This document shows positions 1-10,292 of a stretch of DNA of 64,000 bases, in pieces. How positions within the stretch are numbered: position 1 is the stretch's first letter; each line of letters begins with the position of its first letter. The notes under the pieces were generated by a model. That model was not told where the DNA came from. It made no database searches and worked only from the letters and a program-made list of their open reading frames with translations. A program made the translations under genes and the position numbers. Origin of the DNA: Diorhabda sublineata (Eukaryota > Arthropoda > Insecta > Coleoptera > Chrysomelidae); NCBI RefSeq assembly GCF_026230105.1, contig NC_079486.1, positions 3,100,001-3,164,000 on the forward strand, in the 5' to 3' direction.

Positions 1-185
1 AATAGGTCGTAAACTTTCTCCCAACGAGGAGATAATAAAAGCTGTGGAGGTCTGGTTGCGCAATAAAACATTTTGACATTGAAATTTTGTTTGGTTCTAT
101 AGTAGGCTAAGAATTTTTCAATATATCCTCGTATCACCACAGAATTGCATAACGCAATAAATAACTAAAAGAATTTCTCGGTTGT

Positions 186-662
186 CTAGGGTTCTTTTTT
201 GCTTAAAACGCCGGTTAGAGAGAAAACACTTTTATTACAGAATTTGTGCTTCGCCGTAGGATGGAGTAGAGCGATAATCTCGTGATCTCCGATTTTAACA
301 ACGTCATATCTATCATTTTCTTTAACCTTAACAATTTCGTGAGGATCAAAAAATTTTCTCTTCAATTTTGGATCAGTTGTATATACTTCAAAGGGTGTGG
401 TACTTATGCTTCGCTGATAGGTGGTATTCGAGGCAGTGTGTACTTTGTCAACGTATTTGTACCACTTTCCTGGCTCTTCCAAACTGAGTTTTGTTAAGAC
501 TGGTATAAGGGTCCTATTTACCCTTTCCACTTCTCCATTACCTCGTGGGACTCCACAAATTGTTAACACATGTTTAATATTTTCTTCTCGGCAATATGAT
601 ACGAATTTTTCAGAGCGGAACGCGGATCCTCTGTCAGATATTATCCTTGACGGGCTTCCCAA
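186..662 (-). pseudogene. gypsy integrase C-terminal part
   Basis: A 158-residue open frame covers the second half of a retroviral-type integrase core. It shows the catalytic Asp in IISDRGSAF and the Glu in GNGEVERVNR about 35 residues later, followed by the C-terminal region. The first catalytic Asp lies upstream in disrupted sequence; it is seen in copy 56780-56870 as VVVDDFSKF. The 22371-22847 copy differs at one residue near the C-terminus (Val versus Phe). A decayed element, not a host gene. Confidence 0.8.
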
Positions 663-890
663 TATTTTACGCTAAGACAACAACATATCACTTCTTTCGT
701 CGTGGTTGATTTTGTTGATTTTAGGATGAAACGTTCCTTCTTTCTTTCCTACAGGACGAGGTGATATATTTTACGCTATTTTTCAAAACAACATGTCACT
801 TCTTTCGTCGTGGTTTATTTTGTTGGGTAAAGCCACACAAATTTGAAAAAGTCATCAAGTACCACAGAAATGTGCTGATAATTTTTTTTG
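663..890 (-). repeat. chimeric duplication inside gypsy integrase
   Basis: Two near-identical stretches of about 55 bp, each containing CACTTCTTTCGTCGTGG, flank a piece resembling the distal sequence near 945-985 (AGGATGAA followed by CTTTCTTTCC). This rearrangement breaks the integrase frame after WLYPTK. The same rearrangement is present in all other gypsy copies (16625-16800, 22190-22370, 56860-57010), so it predates the duplications. Confidence 0.7.
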
Positions 891-1129
891 TTGATTTCAT
901 TGGTCCTAATTGGTCGACGTGATACGTCTCTAGCGGACCTTCTAGCTTTTGTATAGGATGAAGCATTCATTCTTTCTTTCCTTCTTTTTTATTCTATAAT
1001 ATAAGGTATACCGTTATTTTTAATCGTTTCTATTTTGTCTTTTAGTCTTGGTATGTAAAATTCCTTGTTTACTACTTCTGTTTTTTTCTTTCAAAAATTT
1101 CCTATCTCGTGGGCTTTTATTATTATTTT

Positions 1130-1489
1130 TTAAGTCTGCATGTTCTTTAGAATGACAAGTAATTTTAAACCATTATCGTATTTATACAATATATCATGCT
1201 CTAAATAAAAATCTTCATACTCTTCTGTAGTCAAAATCCTTTTTATCGCAATCTGTGTCCCTCGTCTATACTCAATTTCATACTGTTCTAGCATCAGGGC
1301 CCATCGTGTAACTCCTGTTGTAAGGTCCCTTTTCTCCCTGGTTTTTATGAATGCATTACATTCTGTAACTATTTTAAATTTCGTTCCTAGCAAGTAGATT
1401 CTGAATTTCTTCACACTTTTAATAATGGCGAGTACTTCGAGCTCATAGCTTGTATACTTCATCTCTGCAGGGGTCGTCTTTCTACTCAT
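1130..1489 (-). pseudogene. gypsy RNase H domain
   Basis: A 119-residue open stretch begins SRKTTPAEMKYTSYELEVLA, the N-terminal signature of gypsy RNase H, with the active-site Glu in YELE. The usual DCNA motif reads ECNA here, losing an Asp, so the domain is probably inactive. It runs into RRGTQIAIKRILTTEEYEDF, where the integrase zinc-binding region should follow but is degraded. The corresponding segment of copies 2 and 4 is shortened by a shared deletion. Confidence 0.75.
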
Positions 1490-1639
1490 GTAGTATATCG
1501 GGTGAAGCTTCGAATCGTCACTAAATCGCTGCTAAAAGAATGCTCAATAACCATGTATACTTGCATATTCCATATTCTGCAACTGTCTTTAATAAAAGTT
1601 TTAGTCTTTCTATCCCCTCTTCTTCGTTCGCACTAAAGA

Positions 1640-2268
1640 TGATAACATCGTCCATGTAGTATATAACGTACATTCTAGCAGTCAACTCCCTGAAGACATG
1701 AGCGATGAATCATTGGAAAACTGCTGGACTACTACACATTCCAAATGGACATTCCATAAACTCGTACTGACCAATCGGCGTTACAAAAGAAGAATATTTT
1801 GTGCTGCTTGCTTCAACAGGTACATGAATAAATCCATTTTCCAAATCAAGGATGCTGAATATCCTTGCTCCCTGTAAGCTGTCTAGTACATCTCCAACGA
1901 AGGGAAGTGGAAATCTATCGCGTATTATATTTTTGTTTAAATTGCGATAATCGAAACAAATTCTGGTTCGGCCATCCTTTTTTCTCACTAGTACAATAGG
2001 ACTAGCGAAATCCGAACAACTCGGTTTGACTATTACATCTTTTAACCATTCCCCATTGCTCTATCTGTCTATCTACTTCTTCTTTTTCGGGTGCCGATAG
2101 TCTTCTTGGTCGCTGATGAATCGGTTCTTCGCTTTTCAGTACAATTTTCACCACAATATTCGTTGTCTTCTCTTTGAATGGTTTGTAGTTTTCTATTAAT
2201 TTCTTCCTCCCTATTGAACCACGGAAAAGCACGTAGAGCCTAACGAGTTCTCCTCGGTTCGCAATCAT
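1640..2268 (-). pseudogene. gypsy reverse transcriptase domain
   Basis: Two frames (2002-2268 and 1710-1988) plus a short third piece carry the RT. The first holds the RRLSAPEKEEVDRQIEQW entry region. The second has RKKDGRTRICFDYRNLN, the catalytic-Asp motif ILDLENGF, and FVTPIGQYEFMECPFGM. The YMDD motif is readable on the minus strand at 1647-1658. The frame is broken near 1995 and between 1710 and 1670. Copies at 17200-17520 and 56220-56460 keep only the first part. Confidence 0.8.
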
Positions 2269-4327
2269 TAGAAAAACAAATGTAAAGCTTTTATAACTTT
2301 GAGTTTTTCATGCTTAATGTTGTGAACAATTCTACTTACAGAACTTAACGTTGTCATGATTAAAATAAAAGATTTATTCTACACAAAATATATAAAATTT
2401 GAAAAAAAATAGAAGAAAATAACTCTTTGTCTTTCGTTTATTAAAACTTAATCCTGTACTTTTCTACTCAGAAAACAAATATGCTATATAAAAAAATATA
2501 TCGTTTTTACAGCGAATGAAAAACCAAATTTCCCTAAAAAATGTCAGTAACAATCAATATTCACCTTAGCTACAGAAAATATTTTGTAATTCAGGTAAAC
2601 TAATTGAATTTCGATAATTATAGTTTGTACAAATGTATTCTGCTCTTTTGTTTTAAATAAGTATTGTTAGAATGTATCTAAAAAAAATTTGCAGTCCTCC
2701 GCCACTGATCACTAGTTCGTGGACTTCGAATAATTAAAGGAAAAATACTTCTCTCATCAGGCTTCCTCCAATCGCAATCAACCAGAATATAAGGATACAG
2801 AAAAAAATAAAAAAGTAGCAGAATAAATAATAAATGAAATTAGTGATTCTAGAACTACTGAGAATATTGACAATACTCCATCTATTAGTATAACAACAAA
2901 TAATATGAGTAGTTCAATTGATTCTTCGCCAAATTGGACATTGATCGCTGATTCTTCACAATTGCAACCAGATTTTGTGAAATTAGGATAAAACAATTGA
3001 ATTATCTATGGAAACTCTAGTTCGAAATACACTTTGATTAGATAAATAATGTTCGCCAAAAGCTCTGGGATTAGAATGTGCTATGACTTTGTTCAATAAC
3101 CGTCGATCAGATCCGGGTATTTAAATTTCCATAGATAGTGAATATTAATATCATTATATTTGTAATTTGGATTGTAACTAAAGTGAATTTGACTCATATT
3201 TTGGATTGATTGATGCCTTATACCTTGTTATTTTCAAACTAAAACTATTTAGATGATGTATCTGTTTGCCATTGAATAGGAGAATTTTTCAGAAAATGGG
3301 AAAGTTTTGAAATTAAGAAAATTTACCTCACACACAGACACTAAATATCCATAGGTTTCTACAAGATTTTTGCCAACAAAAACCGTTTTGCAGATTGCAC
3401 CTCAAATAAGCTTATTCCAATTATTAAATGGTGGTTTCATGTTGTGTCCAAAACGTATTATATAGAAGATGAAATTATAGATGCAACTGGGAGTTGCTTC
3501 GGCCAAGGAAATTTCACAGTATATCTAGCTTCAGAATTCGCACTGAAGTAAATCGAGTGGAATAATTAAGAAAGTCCAAACCAGAATTTCCAAGATTTAA
3601 CCTCTTGCAGTATACAGCAACTGTCCATATCTCTGATTGAATTGAGCCAGGTAAATATAGTTCAAAGACACTGTGTGAAACAAGGTGTATAGAAATGCTC
3701 GAAGCCGTGTTGACCTTAATGAAACAGCTTTCCTGCACTTTATTCTGTCGTAAGAGTTTTCATTCAGTGTCTTAGTTCTATCTGTCTGGTAAAAATTAAA
3801 AATCAAGTACTAGTCTCCCGATTTTTCCAGATTGATTATCACATTTTCCCAGTCGAAATTTCGTCAATATACTATCTATTATGATGAATATTAATTTTAG
3901 AAAATACAAGTATAATATAACAACCAAATTTTTTGTAATTGTTTAAGTAATTATTCACCAACTGCTGTTTTTGAGAGTACAAAAATTTCTATTCTTTTCA
4001 AGATACGCAACAATATTCTACCCTAATTGTGGCGGAAAAAAATGTTGATAATCTTTGATTTGTGCATCGAAATTACGCGAAAAAAATTGCTATTTTGAAG
4101 TTGTTTTATTGAAAAATAAATAAAATTGATTAGCTTGGACATAGGAAAAATTATCGGCTTGACAGATGAATGAATTTAATCATATTTATGAAATTTTTGT
4201 GCCAAATGGAATTGGGCATCAAATTGACGGAAAAGGGCATAAACATTTATGACGCTTTAAGACAATATAATTGAATTTTATTTGGAAATCTAAGGAAAAG
4301 GCATGAAAATGAATAAATTTGGCATAA
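2269..4327. repeat. non-coding repeat block downstream of gypsy copy 1
   Basis: This block recurs at 17521-20085 in the same orientation and at 53545-56160 inverted. The only coding-like part is a plus-strand Ser/Thr-rich reading of about 50 codons at 2840-2991 that begins like EISDSRTTE and ends at a stop. It is kept in all three copies, which suggests an old gene exon. Nothing else could be identified. Confidence 0.55.
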
Positions 4328-4340
4328 ATATTGATTTGCA
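4328..4340. repeat. target site duplication, left of LINE 1
   Basis: ATATTGATTTGCA here matches ATAATGATTTGCA at 7395-7407 with one mismatch. The unoccupied form of the site is seen in the inverted copy around 53535-53560. Confidence 0.7.
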
Positions 4341-4425
4341 ACTCCGCCTAGGGTGGTTGATGGGTGGATTGAGTAGCCCATTGACTATCACTGCCGGTCC
4401 CAAGCCCGGATAAAGGAGGAGGGTT
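4341..4425 (+). promoter_or_regulatory. conserved 5' module of RTE LINE
   Basis: The first 85 bases match the 5' end of the second LINE (minus strand 31137-31220), including an identical stretch around CCGGTCCCAAGCCCGG. Possible pairings are 4342-4349 with 4414-4421 (one G-A mismatch), 4353-4357 with 4387-4391, and the two CCGG boxes. The 4353/4387 pairing is replaced by a different complementary pair in the second LINE. It could be a structured 5' RNA, or simply N-terminal coding sequence, since the long frame is open from 4385. Confidence 0.5.
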
Positions 4426-7336
4426 AAGGGGTGAGGCCAGTAACCTGCCCCTCGTAAAAAGAAAAAACACTCACAGAACTGTCACATTAGCCTCGGAAAC
4501 TGGACGGAGCATTGACGACGACACGGCACGAAAACGGAAAAAACGAGTATGGAAAGAAAACATAGTAAGACTCGGAAGTTGGAACATTACATCATGGAGC
4601 AACAAAGACTATGAGGTGGTCGTAGAAATAGAGAAAAACAAAATAGATTTCTGCGCACTTTCAGAGACCAAGAAGAAAGGCAATGGCAGTCAAAGGTACC
4701 AAAACTACATACTGTTTTATAGTGGAGTCGACAAGAACTTGCGAGCACGGGGAGGAGTAGGGTTACTAGTGAATAAAAAATTTGAAAAAGATATTAAGGA
4801 AGTACAGTATATAAGTCATAGCATCATACAGATAACAGTAGAGCTGGCCAACGAAAGAACACACCTACTAAGTATATATGCACCTGATGTAAGCAAACCG
4901 AAAGAAGAAAGGGAAGCTTTTTTTGATGCCTTGCAAGCTACGTTAGATAAAATACCCAGTAAAGACAAAGTGTTTATTATGGGCGACTTTAACTCAAGAA
5001 TTGGGAACACAGTCATCCCAGGAATCATGCATAGTTTCAACGAAGGAGCAGTGAATGATAACGGAGATATATTGATAGATGTGTGCGCCCTCAACGAATT
5101 ACGTATCAACAACACATATTTTGATCATAAGGAACAACAAAAGTACACCTTCGCTAACACGAGAAGCCAAAAATCAACTATTGACTACATAATTACAAAC
5201 AGGAAAGTCCACCCCTCCCAGATAATTGACGTACGGGTATTTACATCGGCAAACATCGGCACCCAACACGGTTTAGTATTGTGTAAATACCGCGTATCCC
5301 ACATAATAAAGAAAAGAAAAACATCCAACTACGTATCGAAATTTAATATAGAGTCGCTTAAGGATGAAAGCATTAAATACCTCTATCAAAACAGACTCCG
5401 CGAAAAAATTGTCCAAAACCCTATAAAAGAAATCGACAACGTAGAAGCCGCCTGGGAAAAACTAAAGAATAACATAAAGAACAGCGCAAAGGAATCCCTA
5501 GGAGAAAGAACAATAGACACGAATAGAACACAGAATAAACCCTGGTTCACTCTAGAAATTAAGGAACTGGCAAATGAAAAAAAGAAAGCGTACATAAAAT
5601 ACATTACCAATAGAACACAGGAAGAATACGAAGCCTATAAAAGAGTGAGGAATAGAACAAACAACACAATAAAAGAACTGAAAAAAACATACTGGGAAAA
5701 TTTCTCAGTGGAAATGGAACATGAATTGTACGGAGACCAGAAAAAAATATGGAACATGATACGAAAAAGGAAGAAACCAATCAACGAGGAGGTAGTGATA
5801 AATGTTATAAATCAGGAAACATGAGCAGCACATTTTGAGATCCTATATGATAACAACGGAAGCAGGGACGAAGAAGTCGCAAACCCGCCCTCTTCAAACG
5901 AACAGGAAGAAACCATCACATTAGAAGAAGTACAAACAACCATAAAGAAACTAAAGAATAGAAAATCACCAGGTACAGACAATATCCCAAATGAACTACT
6001 GAAGAACGGGAGCCCAGAAATCGAAAAGGAATTAATAAAACTGTACAATAAAATAGAAAGAACTGGAGTAATACCCGAAGAATGGAGAACTAGTATAACT
6101 ATACCTATATACAAGAAAGGTTTAAAATCAGATCCGAAGAATTACAGAGGCATAACGCTACTTAGTAGTGTGTTAAAGTTATTTACCAAGATACTTGCAA
6201 ATAAGATAACTGCTAAGGTAGGCATCTCAGAAGAGCAACAAGTCTTCCGCCCAAACAGATCCACTATAGACGCAATATTTATATTACGCCAGTTGATAGA
6301 GAAATCTATAGAATACAATAAACCCATGTACACATGTTTCGTAGATCTAAAGCAAGCATTCGATAGAGTAAAACTCAACGATGTAATCCACCGACTAAAC
6401 CAAAAAGGCGTCAAGAAGCATTATACAAATCTAGTAAGGCAACTTAACATAAACACCAAAACAAGAAGAATAAAAACAGACTGTGGGCTAACAAGAGAAC
6501 TCAAAGTCTCATCCGGCATAAGACAGGGAGATAGCCTCAGCCCATGCCTTTTCAACGTAATAATGGACCAAATAATTGAGAGCGTAAACGAAGTTAATGC
6601 AGGATTTGAAATGAATAACCGTCGCCTGAGAATCCTTTGCTACGCAGATGACGCTATACTTATAGCTGAAAATGAAAACGATCTACAACGCCTCCTTCAT
6701 AAATTTAACCTGACGGCACAGATACTTAACATGCAAATCTCATGCGAGAAAACACAAAGCATGGTAATATCCAAAGACCCAATAAGATGCAAGTTGGTAG
6801 TAAATGAGCGCACTATAGAGCAAGTAATGAATTTCAAATACTTAGGCGTAGAAACAACGAGCAGTAGAAACATAACGGACGAGGTAGATAAGCAGATCAA
6901 GAAAGCAACTAGAATATCGGGATATTTACGGGACATTATATGGAAAAAGAAATATATGAGCATAGAAAGTAAGACGCTAATCTACAAGACCTGTATCAGA
7001 CCCATACTAACCTATGCCGCAGAAACAAGGGCAGACACAACACAAACAAAGAGAAAAATGAGAACAGCAGAGATAACGATATTACGAACAATAAAGGGTA
7101 CCACACTCCACGATAGAATACCCAACACAGATAACTTAAGAGAACTGGGAGTACAAGATGTCGTTAGATGGGTAAGAGCAAGACGCCGACAATGGAGAGA
7201 CCATGTAGAACGAATGACTCCAGAACGGATTGCCAAATGGGCCAAAACACAGAAACCAGACACAAGACGCCCAATCGGTAGGCCCCCAAAACGCTGGTAC
7301 GATAGCTGGACATCGGCGTCACAAGAGGGCAGATGA
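4385..7336 (+). pseudogene. RTE ORF: endonuclease and reverse transcriptase, one stop
   Basis: One frame of 984 codons interrupted only by TGA at 5822-5824. There is no ATG before the endonuclease; the frame is open from 4385. The endonuclease (about 4560-5290) shows LGSWNITSW, LSETKKKG, GGVGLLVN, IYAPD, IMGDFNSRIG, DYIITNRK and TQHGLVLC. The RT (about 5930-6900) shows RKSPGTDNIPNELLK, NYRGITLLS, DLKQAFDRV, GIRQGDSLSPCLFN and YADD (6641-6652). The tail ends with GRPPKRWYDSW and a stop. The protein would nick target DNA and prime reverse transcription. The single stop makes this copy non-autonomous unless it is suppressed or a sequencing error. Confidence 0.85.
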
Positions 7337-7364
7337 CAGACCTGACAGGACCTCGTCCTACTAC

Positions 7365-7394
7365 AAGAAGAAGAAGAAGAAGAAGAAGAAGAAG
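7365..7394 (+). repeat. AAG microsatellite, 3' tail of the RTE LINE
   Basis: About ten AAG units end directly at the target duplication. Tails of short tandem repeats rather than poly(A) are typical of RTE elements. Confidence 0.8.
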
Positions 7395-7399
7395 ATAAT

Positions 7400-7640
7400 G
7401 ATTTGCATAAAACTAATGAAAAAATAGGATTTTTCAACAAACTTTATTGAGAAAATTAAGAAATTGTTATCAAAAATTAGAACGGTAATTTGCATTCCGA
7501 CAGAAAATACCTTTAAAAATCACGGCATCGCCATTCAAAAGTATCTTTCTGCTATTCTCCTTATACTTCCTCCACGTTCTCTTTTTTATCCTCCTCCACT
7601 TCTTACTTCTCTTCTTCTTCTTCTTGTTCTTCGTAGTCTT
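7400..7640 (-). pseudogene. captured 3' end of the ZCWPW-like gene, copy 1
   Basis: Read on the minus strand, this is homologous to 43905-44135. It has the codons for the acidic C-terminal tail, the 3' UTR, the AATAAA signal (7443-7448) and flanking sequence beyond it. Homology starts abruptly at the tail codons near 7640, where it joins an unrelated exon fragment. The same junction is present in inverted orientation at 53326/53327. The tail frame is broken here. Confidence 0.75.
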
Positions 7641-8228
7641 CGTTTGATTGTGACAGTGACAAATTGACAAGTATAAAAGAAGCATTAAGAAAACGAATGG
7701 CGATACCGATACTGACAACTCCACATCAGATAATACTTCGAATGGCTAATGAAAATGCTTATAGAAAACAAAATGGTTAAAGTGAATCGAATAATAGAGG
7801 TAAATATTTAAATACAATAAATATATGTAAAAACTTATGGTATACATGTTGATTGGTTGATTGTACAAAGAATCGACACTGAGGACATACACACAGCTGC
7901 CCAAAATTTGTTAAATGAACATATCACGAAAGTAAAAGAAGATAAGAGAATACTTACATCGAGAAATCCAAGACATGTACTACTACTTTTACCACACTTA
8001 CTATTACACTGTCTGACGCCTGTTTCGATGTTCTCCGTTAGTCTCTATTGTTTTGTACAAAACAAAAAAATATTACCGAGTATAATTTGATTTAAGATCG
8101 ACAGTTGATTGAATTAGTAAACTCACTAAAGGCATTGAACAAAATATGTAATTTGATCCATTTGGACTATTTCTTGAAAGAAAGACTATCATTACTCAGA
8201 CTGAATAGAACAACTTCCAAATTCAGTG
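7640..8228 (+). pseudogene. intron-bearing fragment of an unidentified host gene, copy 1
   Basis: Three exon-like pieces with splice signals. 7640-7799 reads ALRKRMAIPILTTPHQII, then RMANENAYRKQNG and a stop, with a GTAAAT donor at 7800. 7871-7950 reads IDTEDIHTAAQNLLNEHITK after an AG. About 8150-8228 reads DYFLKERLSLLRLN and ends at a GTAAGC donor. The same exons and introns recur at seven other places in the window on both strands, so the duplications occurred at DNA level. I do not recognise the protein. Confidence 0.55.
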
Positions 8229-8951
8229 GTAAGCTCAATAATTACTCATCTTGTACTGGATACTGTGGACAATTTAAATTTTGGTATCTCTTAAATGAAT
8301 CGAGTAGATAAACTCAAATATTTGAGATCCCTTAAATCCTTTTCCGCTCTAACTCCTTCATTATCTCGAAGTCGAACAACATTACTAACTAATTAAACCA
8401 TACGATAGGATTGGGAGGTATAAAAAGTTTTTCAGAGGTGATGGGATGATAAAAAAAGGTTTTTAAGAATTTAAATTTTAAAAATCTGTCCCCACTTTCA
8501 TGAATAAATTCAAAGCATTTTTTTTGTAAATTAGTTTTACATTGTCCTTGCATAATGAAGTACCCAATAAGTCCCTTGAGTCGGGTAATTCATCAGTATT
8601 CATGTTTGTTTCCTGTTTTTATTTTTTATTGGAACCTCAATATCAGTGACATTCTTAGAACATTTTTCTTATTGGTTATAAGAGAGACTCACTCTTGGAA
8701 GCACTTAAAGTTTCAGATGAGTGTAATAATTCAATTTAGGAAAATTTAGATGGAACGGATCTTCCAGACTGATGTAAAATACAGAATATGCATTTAATAT
8801 GCATATTGATGAGTATGATTTACACAAGCTAAATGCTTTTAAGAGGTTGACAATATCTAATACTAATGAATCACCTCTTCTCAAATAGTAATTACAAAGC
8901 TAGATCGATAAGTCTATCACTTTTTGAATTTCCCACTTGCCAACTGAAACG
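8229..8951. repeat. non-coding part of the left arm
   Basis: Inverted counterpart of about 51935-52700. No gene is seen; short frames such as 8555-8749 are not conserved as protein between copies. Confidence 0.5.
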
Positions 8952-8981
8952 GCAACACTGCACATGTGAATATGCAGTGTT
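8952..8981. repeat. back-to-back CAGTG termini hairpin, copy 1
   Basis: AACACTGCA (8954-8962) and TGCAGTGTT (8973-8981) form a 9-bp hairpin. The halves resemble hAT terminal inverted repeats (CAGTGTTGCC) facing away from one another across about 14 bp. Homologous hairpins are at 48245-48274 and 51901-51932. In the last one a C-G pair in the stem is replaced by T-A. Confidence 0.5.
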
Positions 8982-9623
8982 TTTTATTACTATATACACC
9001 AAAAAGTTATTTAAACAACTTTTTTTATAAACATTAAATATATTGATTAAATCTGAATTAACTATCTGTCCAAAAAAACTCGCGTGAAGAACAGCAAGGG
9101 CGCGGAGGTAAACGTATCAATAGTTTTGGAGCTCAACAAGATTTGAAATTTTTATAAAAAAATTCATGTATATCTTTCTATTATTTCACTCACCTGAAAC
9201 TTTAAGTGCTTTTGAAAGTATGAATAACTCTTGTAACCAACAAGAAAATTGTTCTTATAATGTCATTGGTATTAAGGTTCCAACAAAATTAGAAACTTTG
9301 CAGAAAATCTCAGCAATTCTGATTTTGATACACTGATGAAGCCCAAGAAAAAATATGAGTATTATGAAAAATAGAGTGACTCTTCGAAGAAAATCTCTCT
9401 TCAAATTAAATTCGAAATCTGTGAAAAATAGGTTTTACGGAAATGATTGATAAATTTGCCACTCAGAAAGCCAGAAAGATTATTTTATAATTAGGTAATT
9501 ATAATGATTAGGTACTTAGTCTGTAAACTGTTGAACAACTGATTGATATACTTTTCATTGAGAATTGAGTAGGTACTTTTTTATGCAAAGGAGATATTAT
9601 TGTTTGTTTTTTATTTTGATACA
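8982..9623. repeat. end of left arm
   Basis: Matches 51672-51909 and then 50046-50484 in reverse. The intervening 1.2 kb with the ARF7EP ORF is absent here; the join is near 9180. Homology stops at 9623, where the two arms become unrelated. No gene is seen. Confidence 0.55.
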
Positions 9624-9963
9624 GACACCTACAAGATGCTTGATGCTCTATCTGTATTCTCTGGAGGTGTCAGATACCACCAGGAAGCGTATGGAACAGA
9701 AGACGAGGATCTGTAGACATCCCACATAAATATTGGGTTCCTCAGTATGTATTTACATTAGTTATCTCGTAATCCGAAAAGCCACCATCCGGACTCCGAG
9801 AGTCCGTGGAGGATTTCAATACATTTATATAGCTTGTAGACTTTTATTACTTTTTGTTTGGGGAAATCCATTTATTTTTATTAGCATTTTTAGACTCCGC
9901 AATCCGATTCAAACAGTGTCTAATTGAATCTGACACCGCTCAGACGTATAAAAAAGAAGAAGA
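9624..9963. repeat. possible short interspersed or MITE-like element
   Basis: The block begins exactly where arm homology ends. GGTGTCAGAT (9666-9675) and ATCTGACACC (9928-9937) are perfect inverted repeats enclosing 272 bp, and an A/G-rich tail with AAGAAGAAG follows. No target duplication is seen. It may be a MITE or the 3' end of a LINE-mobilised element. Confidence 0.3.
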
Positions 9964-10100
9964 ATACTTCAAGGTTATAATAAGTATGTTGGATACAAAT
10001 AATCAATTGTAAAAAACAAAATGTTGTTTTGAGGTTATATTAGTTAAATTTGACATTAACGCGGTCGTATGTCAAATATTGATATAAATTGAAAACCGAT

Positions 10101-10292
10101 ATGTCTAGGTTGAGAAAAGAGAAGCGTTGCTTTTGCGATGCAATTAAACCGGGTCCTTTGAGTTATAAACGCAAAATTATGGAAAATTTGAGAAATGAGA
10201 CACCCGCTACGGATAGTAATACCGATTGTAGTAGCGTCCCAACGAGTTCGAGCGCTCGAGATATTCAGAATCATTATTATACAATTTCTTAA
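10101..10292 (+). CDS. short unidentified ORF, possible first exon
   Basis: The frame starts MSRLRKEKRCFC and is basic, then becomes Ser/Thr rich (TDSNTDCSSVPTSSSARD) before TAA; an upstream ATG at 10089 adds four residues. Codon use is less AT-biased than the flanks, and no copy was found elsewhere in the window. It resembles the first exon of a host gene, but no downstream exon was recognised. Confidence 0.35.
   Translation: MSRLRKEKRCFCDAIKPGPLSYKRKIMENLRNETPATDSNTDCSSVPTSSSARDIQNHYYTIS

Larger units (their letters stand above)
1..2268 (-). mobile_element. Ty3/gypsy-like pol remnant, copy 1
   Basis: Minus-strand pol fragment of an LTR retrotransposon in the order RT, RNase H, integrase, broken into several frames. 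No LTR is visible because the window begins inside the element. The domain order RT-RNase H-integrase is that of Ty3/gypsy, not copia. The upstream end near 2268 runs into non-coding repeat sequence, and no gag was recognised. Related copies lie at 16437-17520 (same strand), 22157-23033 and 56160-57197 (both opposite strand). The clade within gypsy is not resolved. Confidence 0.85.
4341..7394 (+). mobile_element. RTE-clade LINE, near full length
   Basis: A non-LTR retrotransposon with an apurinic endonuclease, a reverse transcriptase and a short 3' UTR that ends in an AAG microsatellite (7365-7394), as is usual for RTE elements. It has a 13-bp target duplication and interrupts repeat sequence whose empty form is at about 53545. 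The 5' end shares a conserved module with the LINE at 29367-31226. One in-frame stop is the only coding lesion I see. Confidence 0.85.
490..9623. repeat. left arm of a large inverted repeat
   Basis: By eye, this stretch (without the LINE at 4341-7394) is the reverse complement of 50046-57197. Matching landmarks are the gypsy RT, a Ser-rich coding remnant (2840-2991), the captured ZCWPW tail (7400-7640), exon fragments (7640-8228), the CAGTG hairpin (8952-8981) and the end at 9623. The right arm has about 1.2 kb extra (roughly 50484-51672), holding an ARF7EP ORF. This arm keeps the whole gypsy RT, which the right arm has lost. Confidence 0.7.
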
